From Candidatus Saccharimonadia bacterium (GTDB taxonomy: Bacteria > Patescibacteriota > Saccharimonadia > Saccharimonadales > UBA4665), in the NCBI GenBank assembly GCA_023268595.1, contig JALQUD010000004.1, positions 1 through 33,560 on the forward strand: 33,560 nucleotides of DNA, written 5' to 3'. The notes under the pieces were generated by a model. It searched no databases and was not told the origin of the DNA. It saw only the letters and a program-made list of their open reading frames with translations. Below are positions 1 to 8,292 of the stretch, piece by piece. The position numbers were made by a program, and so were the translations under genes. Numbering within the stretch: the first letter of the stretch is position 1; each line of letters starts with the position of its first letter.

Positions 1-359
1 AGCATCTGTGGCCGAATCCGCTCAGCGTGGAAATCCCACTCGGTGACCGGCTGACATACCTGCACCAGGACACTGGCCGACAGGCCTACCGGGTGGTCGC
101 CGACGAGCGCGTACGCGCCATCCTGGAGCAGACCGGTCCGCTCGTGACCAGCAGCGCCAACCAGCCGGGCGAACCGGGCTCGGTAACCGTGCAGCAAGCC
201 ATCGATTACTTTGGCGACCAGGTTGATTTTTACGTCGATGGCGGCGATATGTCCGACAGTCTGCCTTCCACGATCATCAGGATCGTCGATGACGCCATCG
301 AAGTCGTACGCCAAGGCGCCGTCAAGATCGACGATAGCGGCCGTATCCAGTCAGCCTAA
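1..359 (+). CDS. tsaC: Threonylcarbamoyl-AMP synthase (TsaC/YrdC family), 3' part
   Basis: C-terminal 118 or so residues of a YrdC-domain protein; the frame is open from the first full codon at position 3, so the gene begins outside the window. Family enzymes make threonylcarbamoyl-AMP from Thr, bicarbonate and ATP for the t6A37 modification of ANN-decoding tRNAs, in the cytoplasm. Visible family motifs are LWPNPLS near the left edge, the GPLVTSSANQPGEPG loop and the closing pSTI.RI...VVRQGAVK segment. The protein ends right after the YrdC fold, so it is the short TsaC type and not the two-domain Sua5 type. Its TAA lies inside the 3' end of the convergent mutY-like gene (9 bp overlap). A GTG at 27 is internal, not a start. 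Confidence 0.88.
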   Translation, partial: HLWPNPLSVEIPLGDRLTYLHQDTGRQAYRVVADERVRAILEQTGPLVTSSANQPGEPGSVTVQQAIDYFGDQVDFYVDGGDMSDSLPSTIIRIVDDAIEVVRQGAVKIDDSGRIQSA

Positions 360-1223
360 GCGATAGACGGTCGCGCTGTCTTGGCCGGATTCAGAGACGA
401 CCATACCCTCGCGCACCAGATCACTAAGCACAGACTCCAACCGGGCGTCCGGTTCATGTTCCGCCAGTTGCCCATACGTGGATGGTCGCTGACTCAGCAA
501 CCGAATGACCGCCCCACGCACCTTGCGCCGCGACCCCTCGAATGGCGACTGCTTAGCGTACGTCTTGCTAGCCCGCGACTTATTACCATACTGTTGTTTG
601 ATGTGCGTACCATAATCCATCAGTGCCCAGTACCACTCGCGCGCACCGCCCGTCGTCTGGCCACCGGTGGCGGCCCCCGGTAAGCTACGCTGCACCAGTT
701 CAAGCACTTCCTTATCGGAAACCGTCAGAGCTTCCGCCCCGTCATAGAAATGGTGGATGAAAACCGTCCGCACATTGGTTTCCACGAAAGTGACCGGCTT
801 ATCGTAGGCGTATGCCATGATCGCCCCGGCAGTGTTCATGCCTACGCCGGGCAACGCGGTCAAGGCCTTCTGTTCGGCAGGAAAAACTCCGCCCATCTCG
901 GCGTCGACCATCTGCGCCGCCTGCCACAGGAATTTGGCCCGCCGGTTATACCCCAGCCCCTGCCAGGCCGTCAGCACCTCGCCCAACGGCGCGGCGGCCA
1001 GGGTCGCCACGTCCGGAAACTGTTCCAGGAATGCCAGGTACTTGGGAATCACCCGCGATACCTGGGTCTGCTGCAGCATCAGCTCGGAAACCATGATCTT
1101 GTATGGATCGAACATACCGGCATCATCCGGTTGACGCCAAGGCAGGCCATCACGGCCGTGCGCATCGTAATATTTCCAGACCTCATCCTGAAAACGCTTG
1201 ATCTCATTATCGCTGACGTTCAT
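351..1223 (-). CDS. mutY: MutY-like A/G-specific adenine glycosylase lacking the Fe-S cluster
   Basis: HhH-GPD superfamily DNA glycosylase, 290 residues. MutY enzymes remove adenine opposite 8-oxoguanine. Seen: the MutY signature MLQQTQV with its preceding catalytic Glu (SELMLQQTQV, about residues 47-56), the helix-hairpin-helix LPGVGMNTAGAI and the downstream FVETNVRTV segment. Two departures: the catalytic Asp of the usual lDgNV motif is Glu (VETNV), and the C-X6-C-X2-C-X5-C cluster motif expected after MDYGTH is absent; the protein contains no cysteine at all. The last 60 residues resemble a winged helix, replacing the NUDIX-like 8-oxoG recognition domain of typical MutY. Start chosen because an extended -10 box lies 9 nt upstream. 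Same strand as the SGNH hydrolase gene upstream (42 bp gap), but with its own promoter. Confidence 0.85.
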   Translation of the reverse strand: MNVSDNEIKRFQDEVWKYYDAHGRDGLPWRQPDDAGMFDPYKIMVSELMLQQTQVSRVIPKYLAFLEQFPDVATLAAAPLGEVLTAWQGLGYNRRAKFLWQAAQMVDAEMGGVFPAEQKALTALPGVGMNTAGAIMAYAYDKPVTFVETNVRTVFIHHFYDGAEALTVSDKEVLELVQRSLPGAATGGQTTGGAREWYWALMDYGTHIKQQYGNKSRASKTYAKQSPFEGSRRKVRGAVIRLLSQRPSTYGQLAEHEPDARLESVLSDLVREGMVVSESGQDSATVYRLG

Positions 1224-1232
1224 ACGACAAGT

Positions 1233-1241
1233 ATTATACCA
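1233..1241 (-). promoter_or_regulatory. Extended -10 promoter of mutY-like gene, leaderless
   Basis: Read on the minus strand: TGG-TATAAT, then 9 nt, then ATG at 1223. Transcription would start 1-2 nt before the start codon and there is no Shine-Dalgarno sequence, so the mRNA is predicted leaderless. Confidence 0.65.
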
Positions 1242-1265
1242 AGCGCGGCGGCATCGTCCGGGCTA

Positions 1266-3764
1266 CTATGGACCGCCGACCGTCTGCACCGACATCGGCA
1301 TGATGGCATTCTCGCGCCACACGATACCGGACTCGTCCACGCCGCCACCCTCACCCGATGGCGCGGTCACGATCTGCGGATCACAGGCGTCATCCAGCCC
1401 GTCACCATCCGCATCCTTACCGCTATTGACCACTAGGCCACAATCATCTGAACCATCCGGCACCGAATCGCCATCGATATCCCCATCATCACCGATATAC
1501 ACCGTCTGTTGCAGATCGGTCGCCGCACCATATACGGTCTTACCCACCAGATGAACCGTTTGGAAACCGGCTGCCGCGGAAACAGGCAAGGTGACCGAAG
1601 CATTCAGACTGCCGTCAGAGCCGGCCATAGCCGTACCTATCTGTACGCCATTCAGCAACAACCGGTACGTTCCACCGGGTTGCAAGTTGCCCGTTCCAGC
1701 CGGTATGGCCAGTGTGGATGGTCGGCCTATCGTCAGTACCTCCGGAAGCATATCCCCGACCACCTCTACCCTGTTTAAGGCTCGCTGCTCTTTGAGCCTG
1801 CCGACATACAGCGCGTCGGCCGGGTCGGCCGAGATCGTGGCCGTCTGTACGAATGGTTTTGGCATCGGCTTCGTCAGATCGTCAGTCTGTTCGGCTATTA
1901 CCCGCTCCAGCAGACCATGCCCATAGGCCGTAGGATGAAAACTCTCGGACATGTTCCATCGGCTGACCGGCGTCCTGGTCAGTGATATTCCGTTGACCGC
2001 AGGCTTGTTGGCATACGGCTCACACAACCGATGGCCATCAAAGGCCTGGCTGACGTCCACATAAACTACTCCAGCCTGCTCCGCCGCCGTACGTATCACT
2101 TTATTCAGATATGTCGTCAGATCGTAGGCGAACTTGGTTTCGTCGGCGTTGAGCCGCACATTGAGATCACACGCCCCACCCGGTTTGACTATCTGCGGAT
2201 AACCGATGACATATACCCGCCGCCCGTCCAACTTGTTATCTTTCAGCCTGCCGTAGAGATCGCGAAGCTTAGGTAATTGGCGGTCGATAAGGTCGGTCAG
2301 TTCCTTGCGATCCTCGTACGACGAATAACAGGTAAATCCGGAGGCCACATTGCCGGCATGTGACTCGAACGGGTTAACGCAGCGCTTGATGATGTTCGCG
2401 AAGCCGACGTCGTTCCCGCCGATTGACACCGTCACCGCATCCGGGTTGTCCTTGTCGACAAAATCGGCTTGCGCCAGATAACCCGGCAGATGTTCATCCA
2501 GCGCCTTGGTTGAGTCGCCTGAAGAGACTTCACCGTAGATTTGCGAACCCCTGCCATTTGAAGGAGAGATATTTTGTACCTTAGCGCCAGAGCAAGCCAC
2601 GCTAGCGTAGGAAGCCTGCCGCACTCCTAACAGATACGGATATGAATTGGTCGATTGATGGCAGCGGTTCCGCTCGGTATCGGTGCCGGGGCGGTAATTA
2701 GAGGCACCCTCACCGGAAGCGAACGAGTCGCCAAGCGCCACATAAGATTTCAACGACCTCATTTGGCCGTCAGCAGTCAGACTGACCGCCGTGAAGCGTA
2801 GCGGCCCTCCGACCACTTGCCGTCCTATAACCAGAGTCAGCGTGCGGTCATTAGCAAACTGTGCTTTATAGATATTCTTGATGTCCGGGAACATGGTCCG
2901 CAGATTCTGATACACATCCCTTTGCCGACACGCAGCATAATCCGGCGATGGAGAATCCGGAGTCTGTGGTTGGCTGGCATTGCAAGAGTTAATATCCGTG
3001 AACACCGCTCTGCCTTTTGCGGTATCGTATGGATCCACCGCCCCGCTGAAAGCCACCGAACCCCGGTCATTTATAGCCCAGGTCTCGCTCCCGGGGTCAG
3101 TCGAGCCTTTGAAGTATGTAAGCGACGTATCCATCACGCCTATTCGTGTATATCCCTGGGATGTTTTAGCCAGCATATACCGGCCGTTCGATGAGAACCT
3201 GAACATCTCGTTTGAGTACCTGAATTTCACCGATTCGCCATTTGGATGTTTAAAAACCAGATCTGCCATACCATCGGTGACGTTGAAATAATGATTCGGT
3301 GGCAGCCCTTGCAAACTTAAGTGGTTTGATATTTGGAACACCAAACCAAGATATATCCAGTTACCAATGCCTGAAGCACTGAAATAAATTCCGGAAGCCT
3401 GATTGGGCACAGGCTCGACGATAGGATTGCCGCCGCGCCGGTAATCAATCTGATGCGCGTACGGCCACCCTGTTGGTTGTACATAGCCCCAGTTCGTGTA
3501 CAGCTGCGACATCATTCCCATGGCGGTAGGCGTCATGCAAAAGTCGGCCGGCGTACTGCTGTTGACCATCACCTTGGTGTCCACACAGTTCCTAATCGTC
3601 AACACCGGTTGTTGAGTACCGTAATCTTGCTCTGAAACTATAGTCGGCTCTCTAGTGATCCAATCGATGGAGTCATTGGCCGCCGCACCAAATCCAACCA
3701 TCATGGCAGCTGAAGCTGAGGCTAGTACCAGTATTGCAATTGTTATAATTTTTATACGCATCAT
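1266..3764 (-). CDS. Secreted SGNH/GDSL hydrolase with N-terminal beta domain and C-terminal TSP3-like Ca-binding repeats
   Basis: 832 residues. A signal peptide or anchor spans residues 3-29. Residues 40-335 look like an all-beta (propeller-like) region with no recognised family. An SGNH hydrolase domain covers about 340-625: block I ALGDSFASGEG (nucleophile Ser347), block II ACSGAKV, block III GGND (451) and block V SFHPTAYGHG (catalytic His610; the usual Asp two or three residues earlier is not obvious). Such domains are esterases or lipases acting on lipids or acylated sugars. Residues about 665-757 form a beta domain, and 759-795 carry Asp-rich thrombospondin type 3-like calcium motifs (DIDGDSVPDGSDDC, KDADGDGLDDACD). 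Several cysteines suggest disulphides formed outside the membrane, fitting the DsbA-like gene at 15016. Substrate unknown. Secretion is inferred. Confidence 0.85.
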   Translation of the reverse strand: MMRIKIITIAILVLASASAAMMVGFGAAANDSIDWITREPTIVSEQDYGTQQPVLTIRNCVDTKVMVNSSTPADFCMTPTAMGMMSQLYTNWGYVQPTGWPYAHQIDYRRGGNPIVEPVPNQASGIYFSASGIGNWIYLGLVFQISNHLSLQGLPPNHYFNVTDGMADLVFKHPNGESVKFRYSNEMFRFSSNGRYMLAKTSQGYTRIGVMDTSLTYFKGSTDPGSETWAINDRGSVAFSGAVDPYDTAKGRAVFTDINSCNASQPQTPDSPSPDYAACRQRDVYQNLRTMFPDIKNIYKAQFANDRTLTLVIGRQVVGGPLRFTAVSLTADGQMRSLKSYVALGDSFASGEGASNYRPGTDTERNRCHQSTNSYPYLLGVRQASYASVACSGAKVQNISPSNGRGSQIYGEVSSGDSTKALDEHLPGYLAQADFVDKDNPDAVTVSIGGNDVGFANIIKRCVNPFESHAGNVASGFTCYSSYEDRKELTDLIDRQLPKLRDLYGRLKDNKLDGRRVYVIGYPQIVKPGGACDLNVRLNADETKFAYDLTTYLNKVIRTAAEQAGVVYVDVSQAFDGHRLCEPYANKPAVNGISLTRTPVSRWNMSESFHPTAYGHGLLERVIAEQTDDLTKPMPKPFVQTATISADPADALYVGRLKEQRALNRVEVVGDMLPEVLTIGRPSTLAIPAGTGNLQPGGTYRLLLNGVQIGTAMAGSDGSLNASVTLPVSAAAGFQTVHLVGKTVYGAATDLQQTVYIGDDGDIDGDSVPDGSDDCGLVVNSGKDADGDGLDDACDPQIVTAPSGEGGGVDESGIVWRENAIMPMSVQTVGGP

Positions 3765-3786
3765 TCCAACTCGAATTGCTGGAATG
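3762..3786. repeat. Inverted repeat overlapping the SGNH hydrolase start codon
   Basis: CATTCCA (3762-3768) and TGGAATG (3780-3786), 11 nt apart. The left arm contains the start codon of the minus-strand hydrolase gene, so it could be an operator or an mRNA hairpin that hides the start. Seven-bp arms can occur by chance. Confidence 0.3.
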
Positions 3787-3817
3787 GTAGCATGCGGTTT
3801 GACTTATTGCAAAAAGA

Positions 3818-4402
3818 TTATTCTGCTAATGCATACAGAGGCTTTTGTACCGATGATAAGCATTTAAAGGTATCAGAACCATCCGGACCCTCAAACCCTT
3901 CGCTTAAAGTGCAGTCATATCCAGACTTGTAACTCACTGATTGGGCAACACCTTTCACCCACAATGCCTCACCATTTTCGTCCAAACTAAAAAAACCGTT
4001 AGTCTCGTAAATGCTCTTCAACTTGCCATAGGCTAGACTTTCGCTCGATGGTAGGGTCACCGACACCAAGCAATAAAGGTCACCAGTTTGAAACTTCAGG
4101 TTCGTGTGGCCGCAGCTCTTAGTCAGCGAACTGTCAAAGCCGGTTTCACGCTTGATTGACTGGGCAAGGGCCGTCATATCGGCCTCCAGCCGGCTAAAGC
4201 GGGCCTTATCGGCAGCAAAGGCACGTTCGGCTGCTTGCTGCCGCTGGTCGTGATGATATGCCAGCAAGCCGGCCAACACTATGATGACGGCCAGCACGGC
4301 TACCGAAAGTATTTTCTTGATAGGAATATGCCGCGTCTGGGCGGCTGGCAGGATAGCTGCCGGGGCAACGCGGGGAGCGCGCGCCTGAGCTTGTTGCTTC
4401 AT
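3818..4402 (-). CDS. Single-pass membrane protein of unknown function
   Basis: 194 residues from ATG 4402. The frame is open further upstream to 4555, but that would overlap the divergent gene at 4488; an extended -10 box sits 8 nt before 4402, so the shorter start is preferred. Order: about 25 basic, Pro/Ala-rich cytoplasmic residues, one transmembrane helix (KKILSVAVLAVIIVLAGLLAY), a short coiled coil rich in Arg, Ala and Gln, then a soluble C-terminal domain with four cysteines (CGHTN, YCLV, YDCTL, FKCLS), consistent with two disulphides outside the cell. Family not recognised. Lies just upstream of the SGNH hydrolase on the same strand (53 bp gap). Confidence 0.7.
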   Translation of the reverse strand: MKQQAQARAPRVAPAAILPAAQTRHIPIKKILSVAVLAVIIVLAGLLAYHHDQRQQAAERAFAADKARFSRLEADMTALAQSIKRETGFDSSLTKSCGHTNLKFQTGDLYCLVSVTLPSSESLAYGKLKSIYETNGFFSLDENGEALWVKGVAQSVSYKSGYDCTLSEGFEGPDGSDTFKCLSSVQKPLYALAE

Positions 4403-4410
4403 ATACGTAC

Positions 4411-4419
4411 ATAATACCA
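4411..4419 (-). promoter_or_regulatory. Extended -10 promoter, leaderless
   Basis: Minus strand TGG-TATTAT followed by 8 nt and the ATG at 4402. It decides the start of the 194-residue membrane protein; no Shine-Dalgarno is present. Confidence 0.55.
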
Positions 4420-4449
4420 GAAGCGGATTCAGCAAGTCCGCAGCTGGCA

Positions 4450-4478
4450 GTGACAACAGATAGCCGACACTATAAAAT
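4450..4478 (+). promoter_or_regulatory. Promoter of the LssY_C gene
   Basis: GTGACA (4450-4455) with 17 bp to TAAAAT (4473-4478), nested in TATAAAAT. Predicted transcription start falls within a few nt of ATG 4488. It is back to back with the minus-strand promoter at 4411-4419. Confidence 0.45.
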
Positions 4479-4487
4479 AGAGCCTGT

Positions 4488-5324
4488 ATGATGCAATATA
4501 TCGTCCGCTTCGGCAAACGCCTGGCCGTGCTGCTGCCGGGTTTGGCCATTGCCATCTTTTCGTATTACCAGATCTTTCCGACCCTTGATAAGCGACTCAA
4601 CGGCGTTGTCGCCTTTTTGATCACCTACATATTGGCCGCCTATGTCCTGATACCCGCCCTGACGCGTCTAGTAAGCATCTTCGTGCGTCACAAGCACCTG
4701 CCGGTTTACAGCGTGACACCGGACGGCTACGCCAGCGATCCGGTCAACGTCGGCATCATCGGCACCCGCAAGCAGATGATCCGGGCCATGCGTAATGCCG
4801 GCTGGGAAGTCGCCGACGACCACTCACTAGCTAACATCTGGCGCGAAGTCATCAGCAGCCTGCTCCGGGTACCATATCCGGCCGCACCGATGAGCAACCT
4901 GTATCTGCTGGGACGCAAACAGGATATCGGCTTTGAAATTCAGATTTCCGACCGCTGGTGGCACCGGCACCACGTCCGTTTCTGGGCCACCGATTACGAC
5001 CGCGAAGGCCAACTGACCGCTGACTCCATCCACTGGATACCACGCAAGAACAAACGTGTACCGAATGACGATGAACAGCGGTACCTGTGGCTCGGCGCCG
5101 CCAGCAAGGACGTCGGCCTGGCACTGATCAAACACAACGCCCAGCTAACGCACATGATCCACCCCGACACCGATGCCGAGCGCGACCTGATAGTCGACCA
5201 TCTGGAAATCGACGGTGCTACGCATTGCGCTACCCTGACGCTCGCCAAGCCCTACCGGTTGAACAACCGCGCCTGGAGCGGTTATCTACAGACCGACGGC
5301 AAGCTCAAGATCGTTGAACTCTAA
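4488..5324 (+). CDS. LssY C-terminal domain membrane protein
   Basis: 278 residues. Two transmembrane helices at about 10-30 and 38-60, then an LssY_C domain (about 75-275). Seen in the domain: DPVNVGIIGTRKQMIRAM, AGWEVADD, the PYPAAPMSNLYLLGRKQD segment and the HHVRFWATD segment, all close to the family pattern. LssY_C domains are often joined to PAP2 phosphatase or DedA-type membrane domains; here the domain stands alone behind two helices. Biochemical role is not established. Divergent from the 194-residue membrane protein and convergent with the beta-propeller gene at 5364. Confidence 0.8.
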   Translation: MMQYIVRFGKRLAVLLPGLAIAIFSYYQIFPTLDKRLNGVVAFLITYILAAYVLIPALTRLVSIFVRHKHLPVYSVTPDGYASDPVNVGIIGTRKQMIRAMRNAGWEVADDHSLANIWREVISSLLRVPYPAAPMSNLYLLGRKQDIGFEIQISDRWWHRHHVRFWATDYDREGQLTADSIHWIPRKNKRVPNDDEQRYLWLGAASKDVGLALIKHNAQLTHMIHPDTDAERDLIVDHLEIDGATHCATLTLAKPYRLNNRAWSGYLQTDGKLKIVEL

Positions 5325-5363
5325 CTCTGTTGCTGCTGTGATCCTTTGGCGCAGACAGACGGC

Positions 5364-7430
5364 CTAGAGGCCACCGTAACCGCCGCCATAGCCACGATAT
5401 GACACTTGCGGCTTGTGATAGTCGGAGACTTTGGCCGACTCCCCGCCACTCACCGGCATGATGAACAGCTCACTACCCTTCTTGCTGACCAGCAAGTAAT
5501 CATTGCCGTACCAGCCGTACACCGCACCGTCATCGATCACGCCGACCTGCTTGGGGTTCTTAGCATCCTTGTCGCCTACGAAGAAGGTCTCGCGACCATC
5601 GCGTGATTCACTCCAGAACATCTTGGTACCATCCGGCGACGCCAGGAAGGTCGGATACGGCGTATTGAAGAATTTGTCCTGGTCGATGTCGACGTCCTTC
5701 ACCTGGCCATCTTCATATTCAAAGAAGCTGTACTTGTTGTCTACCACCGACCAGACCGCGTAATAGACGCCGCCTGGTTCGTAGACGTTAGCCTGGAAAG
5801 CGTTATACTGCACTGCCGGGAAGGTACGCAGGTCCTTCTTGGACTGGCTGCCGACGGGCACCATGCGGATAGAGTCGTTACGGTCCGCCAGATCACTGCC
5901 CGAGTAACTGAACCATTCCACGCCATACACCAGCTTATCTTTTACCAGGTACGGGTTGGTGAACTCCTGGAACTTGTTGTTGGCGCTGTCGCCTTCGGCC
6001 TGGTTCTGGTCGACGGTCAGCAGTTGCTTCTTTTCGGCATTATACGTCTTGACCGCCTGACGTCCGGCATCCCACTGCTTAGCCCCGGTCCGATTTGAGG
6101 TGAATGCGAAATCATGGCCGCTCCAGCCCACCAGACTGACATCTGAACGGCTATCATCCATGACGCTCAGCTTATCGTTCGAGGTATCCAACAGATACAA
6201 CTTGGCCGGTCCGGAGTCGCGCTTGCTATAGAATGCCAGGTACTTCCAGTCGCGTGAGGCTAACAGCACCGTGTTACGCTCATCCTCTTTACCAGTACCG
6301 TAGACGACTACCTGGCGGTCGCCGCCATCAAGGTTGGTCTTGACCAGGTCGATCTTGCCGGACTGGCCAGACAGGAAGTAGACGCGACCAGCCGGCACCA
6401 CACCGAAGTGGTTCTGCTCAACGTCCTGATCAGTCACCTTTATCCGGGCAATTTGTTGGTTATACCCGCTGCCAGATACGGTCACCTCAAGGTCGGTCTT
6501 GTCGGCCGGCAGAACGATGCTCGCCTTACCGTCCTTGTCAGTCTTGACCTCGGTGCCGGCAGCCTTGACCGATATGTCGGCGACCGCTTTACCGGTCAGC
6601 TTGTTGACCACGCTCACAGGCACCTGACGGCCGGTGGCGATCAGGTCGATATGCCGGGACCCTTTGTCGCCATATATCGGCACCACTACTTGCTGCTCGG
6701 CGTCCTTATAATACTTCTTGCTGACCCTGAGTTGCCGGTCACCCGGCTTGATGCTGTCAAAGCGGACTTTGCCATCCTTATCGGTCATGCCGGAACGGCC
6801 GTCGATGATGACGGTAGCGCTGGAGACCGGCTTGTTAGTCACCACGTCACTGACCATCACGGTATACGACTGTTTGATGAATAGCGCCGCCAGATGGAAG
6901 CGGGTATACGGCACGCCGGCCAACCAGCCGATGATCGCTATCAGTATTACCGGTATCCAGAAGGCTTTGCGCTTCCAGAACCGTTTGCGCTTCTTGGCCA
7001 CCGGTGGTGTACGGTCCGACTTGTCCGCCTTTTCAGTTTCTGACTGATCAGTTTTGGCTGGTTCGGTAAATGCGGCCTCTTCTTTGGTGTGAGTGTCGAC
7101 GGGTGATTCGGTAGATGGAACCGACTGGGTCGGACGGGGTGGCGTCGGGGTGGCCACAGGACGGGCCGGACGGAACAGTTCGGCATCCGACGGACCATCG
7201 GCGATTGCCGGTGAAGGCGCCGCCTTCAGTTTCTGCGGATTATCATCAAGCTCGAACTCGGCTTTGATACGTTCTTTCTGCATCGCAGTCAGAAGCGAAC
7301 GGTTGATTTCCGGCGCACCGGAAGGACCCGAAGGACCCGTCTGTGCTGACTGGACAGCTGAGGTTTCGTTGGTGCCGGAATCCGGCTGTTCGGCGGCGGT
7401 TAGAGCCGTCTTATCTGATTTACTAGGCAT
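5364..7430 (-). CDS. Membrane-anchored protein with carboxypeptidase-regulatory-like repeats and a WD40/TolB-type beta-propeller
   Basis: 688 residues. Residues 1-155 are disordered and rich in Pro, Thr, Ser and Glu, ending in a Lys/Arg cluster; a transmembrane helix follows (FWIPVILIAIIGWLAGV, about 156-175). Outside: two tandem carboxypeptidase-regulatory-like/PEGA-type beta domains (SYTVMVSDVVTNKPVSSATV... and VPVSVVNKLTGKAVADISV...), each with the IDGRSGMTDKDGKVRF or TEVKTDKDGKASI turn, then about 340 residues of repeating strands typical of WD40-like or TolB-like propellers (YLAFYSKRDSGPAKLYLLD, KMFWSESRDG). The Gly/Tyr-rich C-terminus ends YRGYGGGYGGL. Likely a cell-surface binding or scaffold protein; ligand unknown. 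The 56-bp upstream gap shows no clear Shine-Dalgarno; a TATACT box lies about 45 nt before the start. Confidence 0.75.
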   Translation of the reverse strand: MPSKSDKTALTAAEQPDSGTNETSAVQSAQTGPSGPSGAPEINRSLLTAMQKERIKAEFELDDNPQKLKAAPSPAIADGPSDAELFRPARPVATPTPPRPTQSVPSTESPVDTHTKEEAAFTEPAKTDQSETEKADKSDRTPPVAKKRKRFWKRKAFWIPVILIAIIGWLAGVPYTRFHLAALFIKQSYTVMVSDVVTNKPVSSATVIIDGRSGMTDKDGKVRFDSIKPGDRQLRVSKKYYKDAEQQVVVPIYGDKGSRHIDLIATGRQVPVSVVNKLTGKAVADISVKAAGTEVKTDKDGKASIVLPADKTDLEVTVSGSGYNQQIARIKVTDQDVEQNHFGVVPAGRVYFLSGQSGKIDLVKTNLDGGDRQVVVYGTGKEDERNTVLLASRDWKYLAFYSKRDSGPAKLYLLDTSNDKLSVMDDSRSDVSLVGWSGHDFAFTSNRTGAKQWDAGRQAVKTYNAEKKQLLTVDQNQAEGDSANNKFQEFTNPYLVKDKLVYGVEWFSYSGSDLADRNDSIRMVPVGSQSKKDLRTFPAVQYNAFQANVYEPGGVYYAVWSVVDNKYSFFEYEDGQVKDVDIDQDKFFNTPYPTFLASPDGTKMFWSESRDGRETFFVGDKDAKNPKQVGVIDDGAVYGWYGNDYLLVSKKGSELFIMPVSGGESAKVSDYHKPQVSYRGYGGGYGGL

Positions 7431-7486
7431 ATGTTTACACGTGACGTGATAGTGTTATTTCTTACGCTTAGTATAGCAGATGTGCT

Positions 7487-8263
7487 TTAGGACGGCTCAT
7501 CTACGAACCACGGTATGATGGCACTCGTCCGCTGAGTATAACCGGCATACTTGGGATCCTTGGCGCGTCGCCGTTCAATCGGCGGTACACCGGACACGTA
7601 ACGGATCAGGATTGATAGCAGTAATGGTCCGGCAAGACCGATCCATCCCCATGACGTCTGCAATGCGATCAGGCCGATTCCCCACCACTGCAGCAACTCA
7701 CCGAAGTAGTTCGGATGCCGGCTGTAGCGCCACAGGCCGCTGTCCAGCAGCTTACCCTTGTTATGCGGATCGGATATGAACTGCGCCAGTTGTTTGTCGG
7801 CGTAATACTCGTAGAAAAAGCCTATTACCCATACGAAGTAACCGGCCGTGAACAACCAGCGGTTGTCCGGCAGGACCATACCGGCGGCAAAGATTATCGG
7901 TAGCCCCACCAACGAAGCCAGCACGGCCTGTGTCATGAAGATAGAAAAGAATGCCCGCAACCAGTAGTTGCCTTTCCATTTGGCGGCGATTTCCACGTAA
8001 CGCGGATCGTCTTCGCCCTTCTTGCGGGCCCGCCGGGCGATATGCGTCATGAGCCGTATGCCCCATATCGATACCAGCACGGCGATCATCAACGTCCGGG
8101 CCGTCGGTTCGGCTATAGCTACCAGCAGCGCCGTGACCACGAACGCCCCACCCCAGGCCACATCGACCGTATCCAATCGTTTACGGTACCGAGCCACCGC
8201 GAACCATACCGACATATAGAGCACGAGCGCCAATAACGAGAATACATATAATTTGAGTGTCAT
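7487..8263 (-). CDS. DUF1295 / steroid 5-alpha-reductase-like membrane protein
   Basis: 258 residues with about six hydrophobic helices. The C-terminal YSRHPNYFGELLQWWGIGL motif is the NADPH-binding signature of the DUF1295/isoprenylcysteine methyltransferase-reductase fold, and DTVDVAWGGAFV near residue 32 is also characteristic. Family members are predicted lipid oxidoreductases in the membrane; the substrate is unknown. Downstream of the 8293 gene on the same strand with a 29-bp gap. Confidence 0.85.
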   Translation of the reverse strand: MTLKLYVFSLLALVLYMSVWFAVARYRKRLDTVDVAWGGAFVVTALLVAIAEPTARTLMIAVLVSIWGIRLMTHIARRARKKGEDDPRYVEIAAKWKGNYWLRAFFSIFMTQAVLASLVGLPIIFAAGMVLPDNRWLFTAGYFVWVIGFFYEYYADKQLAQFISDPHNKGKLLDSGLWRYSRHPNYFGELLQWWGIGLIALQTSWGWIGLAGPLLLSILIRYVSGVPPIERRRAKDPKYAGYTQRTSAIIPWFVDEPS

Positions 8264-8292
8264 GGTCTATATCACGGATGCGGCATCGCCCA

